From: an uncultured Desulfobulbaceae bacterium
GTDB taxonomy: Bacteria > Desulfobacterota > Desulfobulbia > Desulfobulbales > BM004
Reading direction: 5' to 3'
DNA length: 64,000 nt
NCBI GenBank assembly: GCA_947259115.1
Contig: CAMYKS010000006.1
Coordinates: 124,001-188,000 of the forward strand
The notes below the pieces were generated by a model that was given only the letters and a program-made list of their open reading frames with translations, did not search any database and was not told the origin of the DNA. Within the stretch, counting starts at the first letter, position 1. The number at the start of each line of letters is the position of its first letter. Positions 55,392 through 64,000 of this stretch are shown piece by piece. The position numbers and the translations under genes are program-made.

Positions 55392-56744
55392 ATGCAAGCA
55401 CTATTACTTGATGAAAGACAGGAACAGATCCACCGCACCGGTGAGAAACCTTTTACCATTGACTGTGACAAGGATAGCCTGGCCGGGGCGGTCAGCCAGC
55501 GGGCCTGCGTATTCTGCGGTTCACGGGTTGTGCTTTACCCGATTGCCGACGCCCTGCATCTTGTGCACGGTCCCATCGGCTGCGCGGTGTACACATGGGA
55601 CATACGCGGCGCCCTCTCCTCCGGTCCGGAATTACACCGCTTGAGCTTTTCCACAGACCTGCAGGAGATGGATGTCATTTTCGGCGGCGAAGAAAAGCTT
55701 TACAAAGCATTGATTGAACTCATAGACCGGCATAGCCCGGAGGCAGCATTTGTCTATTCCACCTGCATTGTCGGCATCATTGGCGATGATCTTGCTGCGG
55801 TATGCAAACAGGTGGAAGATGAAAAAAACATTCCGGTCATTCCGGTGCAGTCCGAAGGGTTCAAGGGCAACAAGAGGGCCGGTTACAGGGCCGCCTGCGA
55901 TGCCATGTTCACACTTGTCGGCACCGGCGATACAGCCGGAACTTCTCCGTACTCCATTAATATCCTGGGTGACTTCAACCTGGCAGGCGAGATCTGGATG
56001 ATCCGGGAGTATTTCGAACGCATGGGTGTTGAAGTGGTTGCCAATATCACCGGCGACGGACGCGTAGGTGATATTAAACGGGCCCATGGCGCGGCCTTGA
56101 ATGTGGTGCAGTGTTCCGGGGCAACCATGGACCTGGCACGGATGATGGAGGATGAATATGGCCTGCCGTCCATCCGGGTGTCCTATTTCGGTATCGAGGA
56201 TATGGCGGAGGCGCTCTATGCGGTTGCCCGTCATTTTGATGACCCGGCAATCATGGAACGGGCCCGGGATTTAGTCCGTGAAGAACTGTCCAGGGTATAC
56301 CCGGAGCTGCAGAAGTATAAAGCGGCCTTAAGCGGCAAGAAGGCGGCCATTTATGTCGGCGGTTCCTTTAAGGCCTTTTCCCTGGTGAAAGCCTTTCGAC
56401 TCCTTGATATGCAGGTGGTCATGGTGGGTTCCCAGACCGGCACCACAGAGGAGTACCGGGAACTGGCTGAAATTACTGATCCCGGCACCATCATTGTTGA
56501 TGATTCCAATCCCTTGGAACTTTCATCCTTTCTCGAGGAAAAAAAGGTGGATATTTTCGTGGGCGGCGTCAAGGAACGGCCCATTGCCTACAAACTCGGG
56601 GTCGGATTCTGCGACCACAACCATGAACGCAAGGAAGCCCTGGCCGGCTTCACCGGCATGCTGAATTTCGCCCGCGAGGTGTATTCATCGGTCATGAGTC
56701 CGGTCTGGCGATATACCCGTCCAGCAAGAGGAGATGAGTCATGA
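55392..56744 (+). CDS. nifE: Nitrogenase cofactor scaffold subunit NifE
   Basis: ATG 55392 (binding site AAAGGA) gives 450 residues; the longer frame to 55293 runs into the promoter. The cluster ligands are visible in ACVFCGSRV, GPIGCAVYTWD and STCIVGIIGDDL. The C-terminal half has FVGGVKERPIAYKLG. NifE pairs with NifN as the scaffold where the NifB product becomes FeMo-cofactor. It overlaps nifN by four bases. Sequence resembles NifE rather than VnfE, but this cannot be settled without alignment. Confidence 0.95.
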   Translation: MQALLLDERQEQIHRTGEKPFTIDCDKDSLAGAVSQRACVFCGSRVVLYPIADALHLVHGPIGCAVYTWDIRGALSSGPELHRLSFSTDLQEMDVIFGGEEKLYKALIELIDRHSPEAAFVYSTCIVGIIGDDLAAVCKQVEDEKNIPVIPVQSEGFKGNKRAGYRAACDAMFTLVGTGDTAGTSPYSINILGDFNLAGEIWMIREYFERMGVEVVANITGDGRVGDIKRAHGAALNVVQCSGATMDLARMMEDEYGLPSIRVSYFGIEDMAEALYAVARHFDDPAIMERARDLVREELSRVYPELQKYKAALSGKKAAIYVGGSFKAFSLVKAFRLLDMQVVMVGSQTGTTEEYRELAEITDPGTIIVDDSNPLELSSFLEEKKVDIFVGGVKERPIAYKLGVGFCDHNHERKEALAGFTGMLNFAREVYSSVMSPVWRYTRPARGDES

Positions 56745-58102
56745 GTAAAATGGGCCCCAACTATATTTCCACGACCAATGCCTGCAAACTATGCAAACCG
56801 CTGGGGGCGTCACTTGTTTTTAAAGGTATAGAAGGAGCGGTTCCCTATCTGCATGGTTCCCAGGGCTGCGCCACTTATATGCGGCGCTATATAATCAGCC
56901 ATTTTAATGAACCGATCGATATTGCCTCATCATCGCTGGGAGAAAAGCATGCCGTTTACGGCGGCGGGCCTAACCTGAAACTGGGGCTGACAAATGTCAT
57001 TACAAAATACCAGCCCACAATGATCGGCATTGCCACTACATGTCTGACTGAAACGATTGGGGATGATGTCCCCATGATACTTGGCGAATATAACCGGGAA
57101 GTGAATGATGCTGAAAAACTGCCCACCATGGTCCATGTGCATACACCGAGCTATGCGGGTACCCATATGGAAGGTTTCCATGCCGCAACCGCTGCGGTGC
57201 TTGAACAGCTCGCAGGACAGGGCGGGAAAGCTGATACGGTTTCGCTGCTGCCCGGCTTTGTATCTGCTGCGGACCTCAGGTACCTGAAGGAAGTTCTGGA
57301 CGACTTTGGACTGTCGGCAATGATTTTACCCGACTACTCGGAAACCATGGACGGCCCGGCCCAGCATAAATATGAGAAGATCCCGGCCGGCGGCACGCCT
57401 GTCTCTGCCATCAGGAAAGCGGGGAACTGCAGGATGGTTATCGAATTCGGCAGAACCCTTGCCGAAATGAAAACCGGAGGATCGGTCCTGCAGGAAAAAT
57501 TCGGTGTGGCGCGGTCTGTGGTCGGCCTGCCCATAGGGATTGACGAGACGGATCGTTTTTTGGAACTCCTTAGTGCTGTCAGTGGCCGGGAAAGACCTGA
57601 AAAGCATGCCATGGAACGGGGACGTTTGGTTGATGCCTATGTGGATGGCCATAAATATGTGTTTGGCAAAAAGGCTGTGGTGTATGGCGAAGAAGACATG
57701 GTAGTGGGCCTTACCGCCTTTCTTGCTGAAATAGGCATTCACCCTGTGCTCTGTGCTTCAGGCGGGAAAAGCGGCCGTCTGGCAGCTGCCATTGCCGAAG
57801 TGACGCGGGAGACGCTCCCTGAACAGCCCCGGGTCGAAGAAGGGGTGGATTTCTATGATATCGCAGAGGCGGTTGAAAGTCTGGAGCCCGATCTGCTGGT
57901 CGGACATTCCAAGGGATATTCCCTGGCCCGCAAGTTACATATCCCCCTTATCCGGGTGGGCTTCCCTATCCATGACCGGGTAGGAGGGCAGCGCATTCTG
58001 CATCTCGGCTACCGGGGCGCCCAGCAGCTTTTTGACACGATTGCCAATGCACTTATTGCCAGGAAGCAGGACCTGTCCGATGTAGGCTACAGCTATATGT
58101 GA
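56741..58102 (+). CDS. nifN: Nitrogenase cofactor scaffold subunit NifN
   Basis: 453 residues. Motifs NACKLCKPLGA, GSQGCATYMRRY and IATTCLTETIGDD parallel NifE/NifK. The late RVGFPIHDRVGGQRILHLGYRG is typical of NifN and NifK. It starts within the nifE stop (ATGA) and precedes nifB by 80 bases that contain no credible gene. Confidence 0.95.
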   Translation: MSKMGPNYISTTNACKLCKPLGASLVFKGIEGAVPYLHGSQGCATYMRRYIISHFNEPIDIASSSLGEKHAVYGGGPNLKLGLTNVITKYQPTMIGIATTCLTETIGDDVPMILGEYNREVNDAEKLPTMVHVHTPSYAGTHMEGFHAATAAVLEQLAGQGGKADTVSLLPGFVSAADLRYLKEVLDDFGLSAMILPDYSETMDGPAQHKYEKIPAGGTPVSAIRKAGNCRMVIEFGRTLAEMKTGGSVLQEKFGVARSVVGLPIGIDETDRFLELLSAVSGRERPEKHAMERGRLVDAYVDGHKYVFGKKAVVYGEEDMVVGLTAFLAEIGIHPVLCASGGKSGRLAAAIAEVTRETLPEQPRVEEGVDFYDIAEAVESLEPDLLVGHSKGYSLARKLHIPLIRVGFPIHDRVGGQRILHLGYRGAQQLFDTIANALIARKQDLSDVGYSYM

Positions 58103-58182
58103 GAGAAGAGTGAGGAGATAACAGCAATGGTAGACAAGTTGTTTTGAAATATTGAATCTTACTATCTGAAAAGGACGAAAAA

Positions 58183-59463
58183 ATGACAAAAATAAACGAA
58201 TTGGATCTTTCCAAACACCCCTGTTTCAACAAGAAAGTAAAAGGTCAGTTTGGCCGGGTCCATCTGCCGGTGGCACCGAAATGCAACATCAAGTGCAACT
58301 ACTGTAACCGGAAGTATGACTGTGTCAATGAATCCCGGCCTGGAGTGACCTCAACTGTACTCAATCCGGATCAATCCCTGGAATATATGCGCCGGGTATT
58401 GGAAAAGGAGCCGCGCATTTCGGTGGCAGGCATTGCCGGTCCCGGTGATCCCTTTGCCAACGGCGAACAGACCATGGAGACCATGCGCCTGTTGCGGCAG
58501 GAATTTCCTGATCTCATTCTCTGCCTGGCATCCAACGGTATGCAAATCGGCCCCTATATTGAGGAATTGGCCGATATCAAGGTTTCCCATGTCACCATCA
58601 CGGTCAATGCAATTGACCCGGAGATAGGCGCCGGAATTTACAGCTGGGTACGGGACGGCAAGATCGTTTACCAGGGCAGACAGGCAGCGGAACTGCTGCT
58701 TGCCCGCCAGCTTGAGGCTGTTAAAAAGCTGAAGGAAAACAACATAACAGTCAAGATAAATTCAATCATTATCCCCGGTATTAATGACCATCACATAATT
58801 GAGGTGGCAAAAAAGATGCAGGAACTGGGCGCCGACCTTCTGAACTGCATGGCGCTTTTCCCCACCGTTGATACGGTTTTTGGTCATATTGAACAACCGG
58901 GCAAGGAGATGGTCAATGGTATCCGCAAGGCGGCGGAAAAGCATATGCCCCAGATGCGCCATTGCACCCGCTGCCGGGCCGATGCCGTGGGCTTGCTTGA
59001 TGATGATAAAACCGAGGAGTTCAGGGGTTGCCTGTCAGCCTGTGCAAAGCTCCCTGCCATCCCCGGTAAGGCACCGCGGCCCTATGTGGCTGTTGCCACC
59101 ATGGAAGGCATCCTGGTGAATCAGCATCTTGGCGAAGCTGTGAAATTTCAGATCTGGGAGAAAAAAGAAGATGAATACCGGTTGGTTGAAGAGCGGGAAG
59201 CTCCTGACCAGGGCGGAGGGCTCAGGAGGTGGGTGAGGCTGGCTAAAAGCCTGGGTGACTGCCAGGCAGTCCTGGTGAGCGGTATCGGGGAAACGCCCCA
59301 TGAAATTTTGAGCAAAACAGGAATCAAGCCCCTCACCATGAACGGTTTTATTGAAGAAGGATTGAAACGGGTCTTTGAAGGACAGGATGTGAGCGTCCTG
59401 CAGGCAAGAAAGGAAACCTGCTCTAAAGGCGGGTGCTCCGGCCAAGGCGGCGGGTGCATGTAG
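58183..59463 (+). CDS. nifB: Nitrogenase cofactor biosynthesis protein NifB
   Basis: A 426-residue radical SAM enzyme that fuses two 4Fe-4S clusters into the carbide-containing NifB-co. The SAM cluster motif CNIKCNYC is at 34-41, with HPCF upstream and RHCTRCRADAVG downstream as further cluster ligands. The C-terminal part (about 300-400; VAVATMEGILVNQHLGEA) is a NifX-like cofactor-binding domain, as in the longer NifB class. The end is Cys-rich (CSKGGCSGQGGGCM). Binding site AAAGGA. Followed by a repeat element before the next gene. Confidence 0.96.
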   Translation: MTKINELDLSKHPCFNKKVKGQFGRVHLPVAPKCNIKCNYCNRKYDCVNESRPGVTSTVLNPDQSLEYMRRVLEKEPRISVAGIAGPGDPFANGEQTMETMRLLRQEFPDLILCLASNGMQIGPYIEELADIKVSHVTITVNAIDPEIGAGIYSWVRDGKIVYQGRQAAELLLARQLEAVKKLKENNITVKINSIIIPGINDHHIIEVAKKMQELGADLLNCMALFPTVDTVFGHIEQPGKEMVNGIRKAAEKHMPQMRHCTRCRADAVGLLDDDKTEEFRGCLSACAKLPAIPGKAPRPYVAVATMEGILVNQHLGEAVKFQIWEKKEDEYRLVEEREAPDQGGGLRRWVRLAKSLGDCQAVLVSGIGETPHEILSKTGIKPLTMNGFIEEGLKRVFEGQDVSVLQARKETCSKGGCSGQGGGCM

Positions 59464-59466
59464 TGT

Positions 59467-59643
59467 TAACGATGGCTGGATGCAGCATCTGCTCGGAGTC
59501 TGCGCTTACCTGTCATCGGCCTGTTCGCATACGGATGTATCGGAGTCTCCCTTCGGTCGCTTTCCTGCGGACAGACCTCATTTTCCCGTAACAAAACGAC
59601 GGGAGGGTTGATACTCTGCATCTACTACACCCAGCCATCGTTA
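59467..59643. repeat. Repeat element with 13-bp terminal inverted repeats
   Basis: TAACGATGGCTGG (59467-59479) is the exact reverse complement of 59631-59643; ATGCAG/CTGCAT (59480-59485, 59616-59621) extend the pairing. Inside are two units of the dispersed family: CGGAGTC...GCGCTTACC (59494-59510) and CGGAGTCTCC...GTCGCTTTCC (59541-59565), and the 12-mer ATACGGATGTAT (59529-59540). It fills the gap between nifB and the nifX-like gene. Confidence 0.85.
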
Positions 59644-59711
59644 GGGGCTGGGCTGGACGATCGTGATTTTAGGAGATGCTAGTTAAAACAGAATATTAAA
59701 GGATTGAGATA

Positions 59712-60023
59712 ATGAAAATAGCAGTCGCTTCTAGAGATGGGACCTTGGTGAATGAACATTTCGGGCGTGCCGACAGGTTCTTGATATATGTCATTACTTC
59801 TAATGGGCCTGTCAAAGTTGGGGATGTGTCGGTGGAGCCTCTGTCAACCGGGGATAAGAGTCATTCCTTTGATGCGGATCGTTTCCTGGGTATAGCCACG
59901 GCACTCAAGGGATGCGAACGGGTTTATGTCACAAAAATTGGTGAGCGGCCGGCAGCAGAACTGAAAAAAATAGGCATGGAAGCTGTTGTTTTTGAGGGCG
60001 AGATCAACAGCATCAGCCGTTGA
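59712..60023 (+). CDS. NifX/NafY-like FeMo-cofactor binding protein
   Basis: 103 residues, one dinitrogenase iron-molybdenum cofactor domain: MKIAVASRDGTLVNEHFGRADRFLIY, ATALKGCERVYVTKIGERPAAEL. Such proteins carry NifB-co or FeMo-co between NifB, NifEN and apo-nitrogenase. It is like the C-terminal domain of NifB next door and may derive from it. Co-directional with nifENB and 24 bases before modA. Confidence 0.88.
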   Translation: MKIAVASRDGTLVNEHFGRADRFLIYVITSNGPVKVGDVSVEPLSTGDKSHSFDADRFLGIATALKGCERVYVTKIGERPAAELKKIGMEAVVFEGEINSISR

Positions 60024-60047
60024 GTAAATCATAGAGGACAAAATGCA

Positions 60048-60824
60048 ATGATGTCGACCTTGGGTTATAATTATGTTCTCCGTTCGGCAATTTTTCTGCT
60101 GGTCAGCGGAGTGTTTTTCTCCGGTGCTGTTAGAGGCGCGGCAGGGCAGGAAGAGATAAGGGTTGCTGTTGCGACAAATTTTATGCGTCCAATGGATGCG
60201 ATTGCCGGTGATTTTGAAAAGCAAACCGGCACCAGGGTAAAGCGCAGTTCCTCTGCCACAGGCATGCTTTATTCGCAGATAGTAAACAGCGCGCCCTTTG
60301 ACCTTTTTCTGGCAGCTGATGAGAAAAGGCCCGAGCTTCTTTATCAACAGGGGTTGTGCGAGGAGCCTTTTGTATATGCCAGCGGCCGGGTGGTGCTGTG
60401 GAGCAACAGAGTAGATCTTGGCGGGACAGAAAACTGGCTCCAGGTAATTTTGGGGGATGAAATTTTGCGGGTCGCCATAGCCAACCCCGAGACAGCTCCT
60501 TACGGCGAGGCAGCAATGCAGACCATAAAAAAGGCCGGCATCGAACAAAAATTGCAGAAGCTTTTGGTATATGGACAAAATATTGGGCAGGCCTTTCAGT
60601 ATGGGCAGCAGGGCGCTGCGGATATGGCTTTTGTGGCCCAGTCTTTTGCATTGTCTGAACAGGGCAGGAAAGGAAAAACCTGGCTACTGCCCGAGGCTCC
60701 ACCGGTTGTGCAGAAGGGCTGTATCCTGAAGAATTCTGCCCAGAGGGAAGCGGTACTGGAATTTGTTGCGTATCTCCAGACCGAGCAGTCAAAAACTATA
60801 CTTTCAGCATTTGGCTACGAATAA
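60048..60824 (+). CDS. modA: Molybdate ABC transporter substrate-binding protein ModA
   Basis: 258 residues with a signal peptide (SAIFLLVSGVFFSGAVRGAAG). Family motifs EIRVAVATNFMRPMDAIAGDFEKQTG, SSSATGMLYSQI, PFDLFLAADEKRPELL and NPETAPYGEAAMQ form the molybdate pocket. Its place in the nif run supplies molybdenum for FeMo-co. It is three bases before modB. Confidence 0.95.
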   Translation: MMSTLGYNYVLRSAIFLLVSGVFFSGAVRGAAGQEEIRVAVATNFMRPMDAIAGDFEKQTGTRVKRSSSATGMLYSQIVNSAPFDLFLAADEKRPELLYQQGLCEEPFVYASGRVVLWSNRVDLGGTENWLQVILGDEILRVAIANPETAPYGEAAMQTIKKAGIEQKLQKLLVYGQNIGQAFQYGQQGAADMAFVAQSFALSEQGRKGKTWLLPEAPPVVQKGCILKNSAQREAVLEFVAYLQTEQSKTILSAFGYE

Positions 60825-60827
60825 ATC

Positions 60828-61487
60828 ATGGACTTGCAACCTTTATATCTTTCAGCCAAGCTGGCCTTTTTTTCCACAGCAATATTGATGTTGCTTGTTA
60901 CGCCTTTGGCATACGCCCTTGCCTGTTTTCGTTTTCGAGGCAAGGTGTTTTGGGATGCACTTATCAGTTTGCCGCTGGTGCTGCCGCCAACAGTGCTGGG
61001 ATTTTATCTGCTGGTTGCCATGGGGCCCAGGTCGCCGTTCGGCCAAGGATGGCAGTCCATATTTGGGGTTCCTCTGGTGTTCAGTTTTCAAGGCATTGTC
61101 ATTGCCTCGATGCTGCACAGCCTGCCCTATGCCGCCCAGCCATTAAAGGCTGCCTTTGAAAAAATCGACAAGCGGTTGCTGGAGTCTGCATATGTTTTGG
61201 GAGTATCACCGTCAGCTACATTTTTCAGGGTTGTCCTGCCCAACTCCATTGGTGGGCTGGCAGCAGCAGCGATCCTGGCTTTTGCCCATACCATGGGAGA
61301 GTTTGGCGTCATCCTCATGATCGGCGGCTCCATTCCCGGGGAGACCAAGGTCGCCTCAATTGCCGTATTTGAACTGGTTGAATCACTGAAGTACCAGGAG
61401 GCCTGGAAACTCTCGCTGGCCCTGATGACAATCAGCTATATCGTCTTACTGGGGGTAAATTTTATCAATAGCAGGGAGATGTCATGA
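60828..61487 (+). CDS. modB: Molybdate ABC transporter permease ModB
   Basis: 219 residues with about five helices. SLPLVLPPTVLGFYLLV is the standard ModB opening, and the coupling loop reads SAYVLGVSPSATFFRVVLPNSIGG, followed by AFAHTMGEFGVILMIGGSIPGET. It overlaps modC by four bases. Confidence 0.95.
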   Translation: MDLQPLYLSAKLAFFSTAILMLLVTPLAYALACFRFRGKVFWDALISLPLVLPPTVLGFYLLVAMGPRSPFGQGWQSIFGVPLVFSFQGIVIASMLHSLPYAAQPLKAAFEKIDKRLLESAYVLGVSPSATFFRVVLPNSIGGLAAAAILAFAHTMGEFGVILMIGGSIPGETKVASIAVFELVESLKYQEAWKLSLALMTISYIVLLGVNFINSREMS

Positions 61488-62263
61488 AACTGGAAGTAAA
61501 TATCATAAAAAAACTGCCCGATTTTACCATTGATGTTTCCTTCTGCTGCAATGCAGGTGAGATGCAGGTCATTATCGGGCAGTCAGGGTCAGGCAAGACC
61601 ACCATTATGCGAATTCTGGCCGGCCTGGAACATGCTGATCATGGTCTGATCCGATTTAATGATACGGTATGGGAGGACACCGCCAACAAAGTATTCCTGC
61701 CGCCGCAGAAAAGGGGGCTTGGGTATGTATTTCAGGAATATTCCCTGTTCCCGCATCTCACCGTTGAGCAGAATGTTGCCTTTGCTGCCGGTGACCAGAA
61801 AAATGTGCAGCACTACATTGGTTTTTTTGAAATTCAGCATCTTGCCCGGCGTTTTCCCAGACAGCTTTCCGGCGGAGAGCGGCAGCGAGTTGCCCTGGCG
61901 CAGGCCCTGGCACGAGAGCCCAAAATTCTTTTGCTGGATGAACCTTTCTCCGCCCTTGATTTTATTACCAGGGAAAAACTGCGGACCAGCCTGGATGCAT
62001 TGAAGCGTTCGGTCAAAATCCCGATTATTCATATTACCCATGAAATAAACGAGGGACTGCAAATGGCTGATATGGTCCTGCCCTTGGAGAGAGGCCGGGT
62101 CTCCTATGATTGGTTGCCGGATATAATTCTAAAGCAATTGCCTGATCAATATACCCAAACATGTGGATGTGGACTGCCTGATAGGGACCCGGTGCAAGCC
62201 ACTGGCAAGTCGGATGCACCATGGGGCCGCCTGTTCGGGTTTTTCAGGGCATATAACACCTGA
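61484..62263 (+). CDS. modC: Molybdate ABC transporter ATPase ModC (short form)
   Basis: 259 residues. Walker A GQSGSGKTT, Q-loop YVFQEYSLFPHLTV, signature LSGGERQRVALAQALA, Walker B LLLDEPFSALD and switch HITHE are intact. The protein stops about 40 residues after the ATPase core and lacks the roughly 70-residue molybdate-binding TOBE/Mop domain of E. coli-type ModC (about 350). Direct inhibition by molybdate through that domain is therefore absent. The tail (CGLPDRDPVQAT) is not familiar. Confidence 0.92.
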   Translation: MKLEVNIIKKLPDFTIDVSFCCNAGEMQVIIGQSGSGKTTIMRILAGLEHADHGLIRFNDTVWEDTANKVFLPPQKRGLGYVFQEYSLFPHLTVEQNVAFAAGDQKNVQHYIGFFEIQHLARRFPRQLSGGERQRVALAQALAREPKILLLDEPFSALDFITREKLRTSLDALKRSVKIPIIHITHEINEGLQMADMVLPLERGRVSYDWLPDIILKQLPDQYTQTCGCGLPDRDPVQATGKSDAPWGRLFGFFRAYNT

Positions 62264-62281
62264 GGACTTACAACGATCATA

Positions 62282-63388
62282 ATGAAAGGTTTAATTGACA
62301 GCACATTACGGGAGGGAAGCCAGACTTTTGGTCTGGCATTCAGCCTGGCCCAGAAGAAGGAGATATTTTCAGGGCTCTGCTCTGTGGGAATTGAAGAGAT
62401 TGAGATCGGCCTGGCCACCGCATTGGACGAAGATCTGCCGGAATTAATGGAGTTCTGCAGGGGACATGATGGAGGCAGGAGACTGGCCCTATGGTGCCGC
62501 TGCCGCCGGGAAGATATACTCTGTGCCCGTTCCCTGCAACCCGATGTCCTGTCTCTGTCAATCCCTGTGTCTGACATTCATATTGAAAAAAAAATTGCTC
62601 GTAGCAGAAAGTGGGTTCTTGAAGCTGCAAAGAGTTCTATCCTGCAAGCGCGGCAACTTGGATTCAGGTTTATTTCCCTGGGGCTGGAGGATGCAACCCG
62701 TGCAGACCATGGGTTTTTAAAAAACATTGTTCAGACGGCGATTGCAGCCGGCGTTGACCGGGTGCGTCTGGCCGATACGGTGGGCATAGCCAACCCCATT
62801 GCATTTGCCGACCTGGTGCGAAGCATAAAAAATCTCGGCTCTGTTGAAGTCGGGGTGCATGTGCACAACGATTTCGGCATGGCAACGGCAAATAGCCTGG
62901 CAGCTCTGGATGCAGGGGGTGACTGGGCTGACGTCACAGTTCTTGGGCTGGGAGAACGGGCCGGAAACGCCCACCTGGAGGAACTCGCAAGCTATTTGAC
63001 TCTGCATAGAGCGAACAGGTATACGCTTGAAGCACTTGCGGGACTGGCAAGGAACGTTGCCGAAATGAGCGGTAGAGCAATTGAACCGCACAGACCGATA
63101 GTAGGGGAAAAGATTTTTTACTGCGAAACGGGTTTACATCTGCAAGGCCTCAAAAATGACACAGCAACATATGAACCGTTCTCGCCTGATATTTTTGGTG
63201 CCAGTCGCAAACTGCACTATGGCGGCAAAATTGGTAGAAAAGAGGTGCTGCGCTACCTTGGAGGGGTGAAAAAGCACGCTGCCACTATTAATTTGGATGA
63301 AATTGTTCTTGCTGTCAGGAGAAAAGCTGAAGCAATCGGAAGACCCCTAAAAAGAAAAGAACTGCTGTCAATAATTTCATCTTCTTAG
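62282..63388 (+). CDS. nifV: Homocitrate synthase NifV
   Basis: 368 residues, DRE-TIM metallolyase fold. It starts with LIDSTLREGSQTFGLAFS (the D-x-T-L-R-E-G metal and substrate motif), has VDRVRLADTVGIANPIAF, and GVHVHNDFGMATANSLAALD with the metal His-x-His, then GLGERAGNAHLEELA. It condenses acetyl-CoA and 2-oxoglutarate to homocitrate, the organic ligand of FeMo-co. The start is 18 bases after modC, with only a weak binding site, and it is the last gene of the nifENB-modABC-nifV run. Confidence 0.92.
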   Translation: MKGLIDSTLREGSQTFGLAFSLAQKKEIFSGLCSVGIEEIEIGLATALDEDLPELMEFCRGHDGGRRLALWCRCRREDILCARSLQPDVLSLSIPVSDIHIEKKIARSRKWVLEAAKSSILQARQLGFRFISLGLEDATRADHGFLKNIVQTAIAAGVDRVRLADTVGIANPIAFADLVRSIKNLGSVEVGVHVHNDFGMATANSLAALDAGGDWADVTVLGLGERAGNAHLEELASYLTLHRANRYTLEALAGLARNVAEMSGRAIEPHRPIVGEKIFYCETGLHLQGLKNDTATYEPFSPDIFGASRKLHYGGKIGRKEVLRYLGGVKKHAATINLDEIVLAVRRKAEAIGRPLKRKELLSIISSS

Positions 63389-63399
63389 GAAAGGAGATA

Positions 63400-64000
63400 T
63401 CAAAAATACTTGGGCATGCGCAGGCCATGTTTTTTAATCTTATAACCGATCTGCCGTTGGGTAAGGCCGAGTTCACGGGCCGCTCTGGCCTGCACCCAGC
63501 CATACTTTATGAGTGCTGCTTCGATTTCGCTGCGTTCGAGCTCTTGCAACGATTTTGAGCGTCCGGACTTTATACCGGGCAAATTAGTTTTCGGTGTCGG
63601 GTCAGGTGGTAAAGTCTTTTCTTCCTCAGTTCCTATAACCATATATGAGGGCAAATCTTTCATTTTAACAGCTTTGTTGTCCGCCATGATCACCAGCCTT
63701 TCGATAAGATTTTGTAACTCCCGGACATTGCCCGGCCAGTTATAGGTCATCATGAACTCCATAATCTGCTTTGAGATTCGCACCTCTCTTGCATTAGTGC
63801 TGTTACTTTCTTTTAAAAAATATTCAAGGAGCAGAGGAATGTCCTCCCGCCGTTCCCGTAAGGGCGGAAGAATGATTGGTACGACATTGAGTCTATAATA
63901 AAGATCTTCACGAAAGGTTTTTTCCGCTACCGCCGTTTCAAGGCTCCTATTGGTGGCGGCAATTACCCGGACATCAACTGTGAGGGTTTTGGTGCCGCCC
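63400..64000 (-). CDS. nifA: NifA, C-terminal part, cut by the window edge
   Basis: The frame is open to the right edge, giving about 199 residues of the C-terminal half. The AAA+ end shows [36 protein letters not shown], then [19 protein letters not shown]. The Fis-type helix-turn-helix ends the protein: EAALIKYGWVQARAARELGLTQRQIGYKIKKHGL, the classic NifA ending. It is convergent with nifV, with only 11 bases between. It is the better candidate for the nif-specific activator of the two in this window. Confidence 0.9.
   Translation of the reverse strand, partial: GGTKTLTVDVRVIAATNRSLETAVAEKTFREDLYYRLNVVPIILPPLRERREDIPLLLEYFLKESNSTNAREVRISKQIMEFMMTYNWPGNVRELQNLIERLVIMADNKAVKMKDLPSYMVIGTEEEKTLPPDPTPKTNLPGIKSGRSKSLQELERSEIEAALIKYGWVQARAARELGLTQRQIGYKIKKHGLRMPKYF

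Noticed and set aside
55392..63388. Alternative (vanadium or iron-only) nitrogenase cluster
   Set aside because: modABC and nifEN/nifB/nifV point to the molybdenum enzyme, and no vnf/anf structural gene or nifHDK is in the window to test otherwise.

Overview
The window looks like the chromosome of a Gram-negative, anaerobic, nitrogen-fixing member of the Desulfobacterota (Desulfobulbales or Geobacter-like). That assignment is inference from gene content: outer-membrane genes (TonB receptor tail, BamD, lipoproteins), a geopeptide-type radical SAM maturase, a RACo-like corrinoid activase, a GSI-alpha glutamine synthetase beside several P-II/Amt pairs, and nif genes with sigma-54 promoters. No rRNA, tRNA or CRISPR array was seen, and nifHDK is not in the window.

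Layout. 1-4 kb: tail of a TonB-dependent receptor, then a candidate RiPP locus (35-residue Cys-Cys precursor, MFS exporter, radical SAM/SPASM maturase). 4.2-8 kb: a 1000-residue TIR-transmembrane-WD40 protein beside a 5'-truncated SLATT/DUF4231 remnant, probably a decayed defence locus. 8-18 kb: mixed housekeeping genes (repeat lipoprotein, MutM, Crp-like regulator, phosphopantetheinyl transferase, CvpA, a glycosyltransferase pair, UPF0280, ManC, PilZ, hemolysin III). 18.6-23 kb: a decayed stretch holding two deletion-fusion genes, a BrnT-like toxin-antitoxin pair and a small potassium channel.

25.8-38 kb is a nitrogen-assimilation island: glnK-amtB-outer membrane protein on the minus strand, facing amtB, and amtB-glnB-glnD-glnA on the plus strand, closed by a convergent NifA-like activator. 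Three sigma-54-type promoters (one with a changed -12 element) and a recurring 14-bp palindrome TTACA-N4-TGTAA lie in front of these genes. 38-52.5 kb is housekeeping: YjbQ, UbiD, RluB-type pseudouridine synthase, HU, RimO, a nucleoside phosphorylase, the Fo part of ATP synthase (atpZ-atpI-atpB-atpE), hemL, trxA-trxB-bamD, a NIL-ferredoxin, and a split phosphotransferase/kinase pair. 52.7-54.7 kb is the RACo-like activase.

54.8-64 kb is the nitrogenase cofactor island: a Nif11 peptide gene divergent from nifE-nifN-nifB-nifX-like-modA-modB-modC-nifV, then a convergent, truncated NifA. These genes cover FeMo-cofactor synthesis as a unit: NifB makes the iron-sulphur core, NifEN matures it, ModABC imports molybdate, and NifV supplies homocitrate. 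The nifE promoter carries two NifA-type upstream sites and a textbook -24/-12 promoter.

Several genome-specific repeats are scattered between genes: a CGGAGTCTC...CGCTTACC family, a 27-bp tandem array, a 9-bp tandem array, and an inverted-repeat element with copies near 17.4 and 36.2 kb.
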